Positions 5,384 to 6,224 of a stretch of 6,224 nt of DNA are shown one piece after another; position 1 is the first letter of the stretch; each line of letters opens with the position of its first letter. The position numbers were made by a program, and so were the translations under genes. The notes beneath the pieces are model-generated. The model did not search any database. It saw nothing but the letters and a program-made list of their open reading frames with translations, and was not told the origin of the DNA. Source of the stretch: Candidatus Krumholzibacteriia bacterium (lineage in GTDB: Bacteria; Krumholzibacteriota; Krumholzibacteriia; Krumholzibacteriales; Krumholzibacteriaceae); contig JAQVGR010000112.1 in assembly GCA_028696635.1 (NCBI GenBank), positions 1 to 6,224 on the forward strand, read 5' to 3'.

Positions 5384-6224
5384 TCAGGCGTCGCTGAGCG
5401 CGGCCACGCCGGGCAGGACCTTCCCCTCGAGAAGCTCGAGGGACGCTCCGCCCCCCGTCGACACGTGCGTGACGCGGTCCTTCAGGTGGAGCTGGCCGAG
5501 AGCGGCGACGCTGTCCCCGCCGCCGACGACCGAGGTGGCGCCGGCGGCTGTCGCGTCGGCGATGGCCCGGGCGATCCGCCTGGTCCCCTCGGCGAACTCG
5601 GGGATCTCGAAGACCCCCATCGGTCCGTTCCAGAGGATCGTTCCGGCCTTCATCAGCTCGTCGCGGAACACCGAGACGGTGCGCCCTCCGATATCGACGC
5701 CGGCCCAGTCCTCGGGGATGTCCCCCGTCGAGACCGTCCGGTGCTCGGCGCCGGCGCTGATCTCCCTGGCGACGACGCAGTCGACGGGGAGGAAGATCCG
5801 TTTCGAGGGTCCCCGGCCGGAGCGCTCCATCAGATCCCGGCACATATCGAGGAACGACTCGTCGAGCAGCGACGTGCCGATCTCGAGCCCCGCCGCCTTG
5901 AAAAAGGTGAACGCCATACCACCGCCGATCACGATCCGGTCGACGCGGCCCAGCAGGTTGCTGATCAGGCCGATCTTCCCCGAGACCTTCGCGCCTCCGA
6001 GGACGGCGACGAACGGCCGCCGCGGCTCGTCGAGCAGCCCGCCGAGGGTCTCGAGCTCCCTCTCCATGAGAAAGCCCGCGACGCGGTCCTCGAAGTGGTG
6101 CGTCACCCCCTCGGTCGAGGCGTGGGCGCGGTGAGCGGTGCCGAAGGCGTCGTTGACGTAGAGATCGCCGTACCGGGCGAGCTGCGCGGCGAATCCGGGA
6201 TCGTTGTCGGTCTCCCCCGCATGG
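5384..6224 (-). CDS. pgk: Phosphoglycerate kinase (5' end cut by window)
   Basis: Phosphoglycerate kinase transfers the acyl phosphate of 1,3-bisphosphoglycerate to ADP, the first ATP-forming step of lower glycolysis. The window holds the last 279 or so residues of a ~400-residue family, so the N-terminal third with the early substrate-binding arginines is outside. The fragment opens with HAGETDNDP and continues YVNDAFGTAHRAHAST, the conserved end of the N-terminal domain. Then come GGAKVSGKI, the start of the nucleotide-binding domain, VIGGGMAFTFFKA, LWNGPMGVFE, VGGGDSVAALG and HVSTGGGASLELLEGK with LPGV. The last motifs form the nucleotide site and hinge. There are no frameshifts or missing motifs. 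The frame is open across the edge, and the GTG at 6106 is internal rather than a start. Confidence 0.98.
   Translation of the reverse strand, partial: HAGETDNDPGFAAQLARYGDLYVNDAFGTAHRAHASTEGVTHHFEDRVAGFLMERELETLGGLLDEPRRPFVAVLGGAKVSGKIGLISNLLGRVDRIVIGGGMAFTFFKAAGLEIGTSLLDESFLDMCRDLMERSGRGPSKRIFLPVDCVVAREISAGAEHRTVSTGDIPEDWAGVDIGGRTVSVFRDELMKAGTILWNGPMGVFEIPEFAEGTRRIARAIADATAAGATSVVGGGDSVAALGQLHLKDRVTHVSTGGGASLELLEGKVLPGVAALSDA

Noticed and set aside
4593..5843. tpiA extended upstream to a 416-residue fusion
   Set aside because: The extra N-terminus lies inside pgk in another frame and is low-complexity Arg/Gly/Asp. The ATG at 5351 has a strong ribosome site and gives the normal family length.
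4785..6134. 449-codon open frame on the plus strand
   Set aside because: It is antisense to tpiA and pgk, both of which have complete conserved motifs.

Overview
The window is a GC-rich bacterial chromosomal segment. Real frames show strong G/C bias at third codon positions, and the antisense strands are largely open for the same reason. The gene set suggests a Gram-negative-type, probably uncultivated lineage. The clues are an exported Cys-rich beta-helix protein ending in a TWGAIKKLHR tail, a rhomboid with a short charged C-terminal domain, and a pgk-tpiA-secG-tRNA-Leu block. From memory, the tail resembles proteins of Eisenbacteria/Krumholzibacteria-like FCB-related genomes. That placement is inference and weakly supported.

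Layout, right to left on the minus strand. A 5'-truncated phosphoglycerate kinase gene (5384 to the window end) is followed 32 bp later by complete triosephosphate isomerase (4593-5351). Then come secG (4091-4498), with a candidate promoter of its own, tRNA-Leu(GAG) (3977-4058), and an intrinsic terminator (3944-3963). A DUF4446-type membrane-anchored protein (3358-3855) has its own candidate promoter, which abuts that terminator, and a leader hairpin that covers its Shine-Dalgarno sequence. A rhomboid protease (2543-3340) is the only plus-strand gene and converges on the DUF4446 gene. Divergent from it on the minus strand are a secreted right-handed beta-helix protein (1511-2401) and, 46 bp downstream, an exported YtcJ-type amidohydrolase (1464 to the window start, 3' end missing).

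Functionally the right half is housekeeping: lower glycolysis, the SecYEG accessory subunit and a leucine tRNA, in an order partly shared with distant bacteria. The left half is envelope-oriented: an intramembrane protease, a secreted Cys-rich beta-helix protein and an exported metal-dependent hydrolase. I found no mobile element, CRISPR array, integrase or defence system, and no intergenic stretch exceeds 300 bases. The observations most worth a second look are the DUF4446 leader hairpin, the C-terminal tail and cysteine ladder of the beta-helix protein, and its pairing with the amidohydrolase. No clearly novel multi-gene system is visible.
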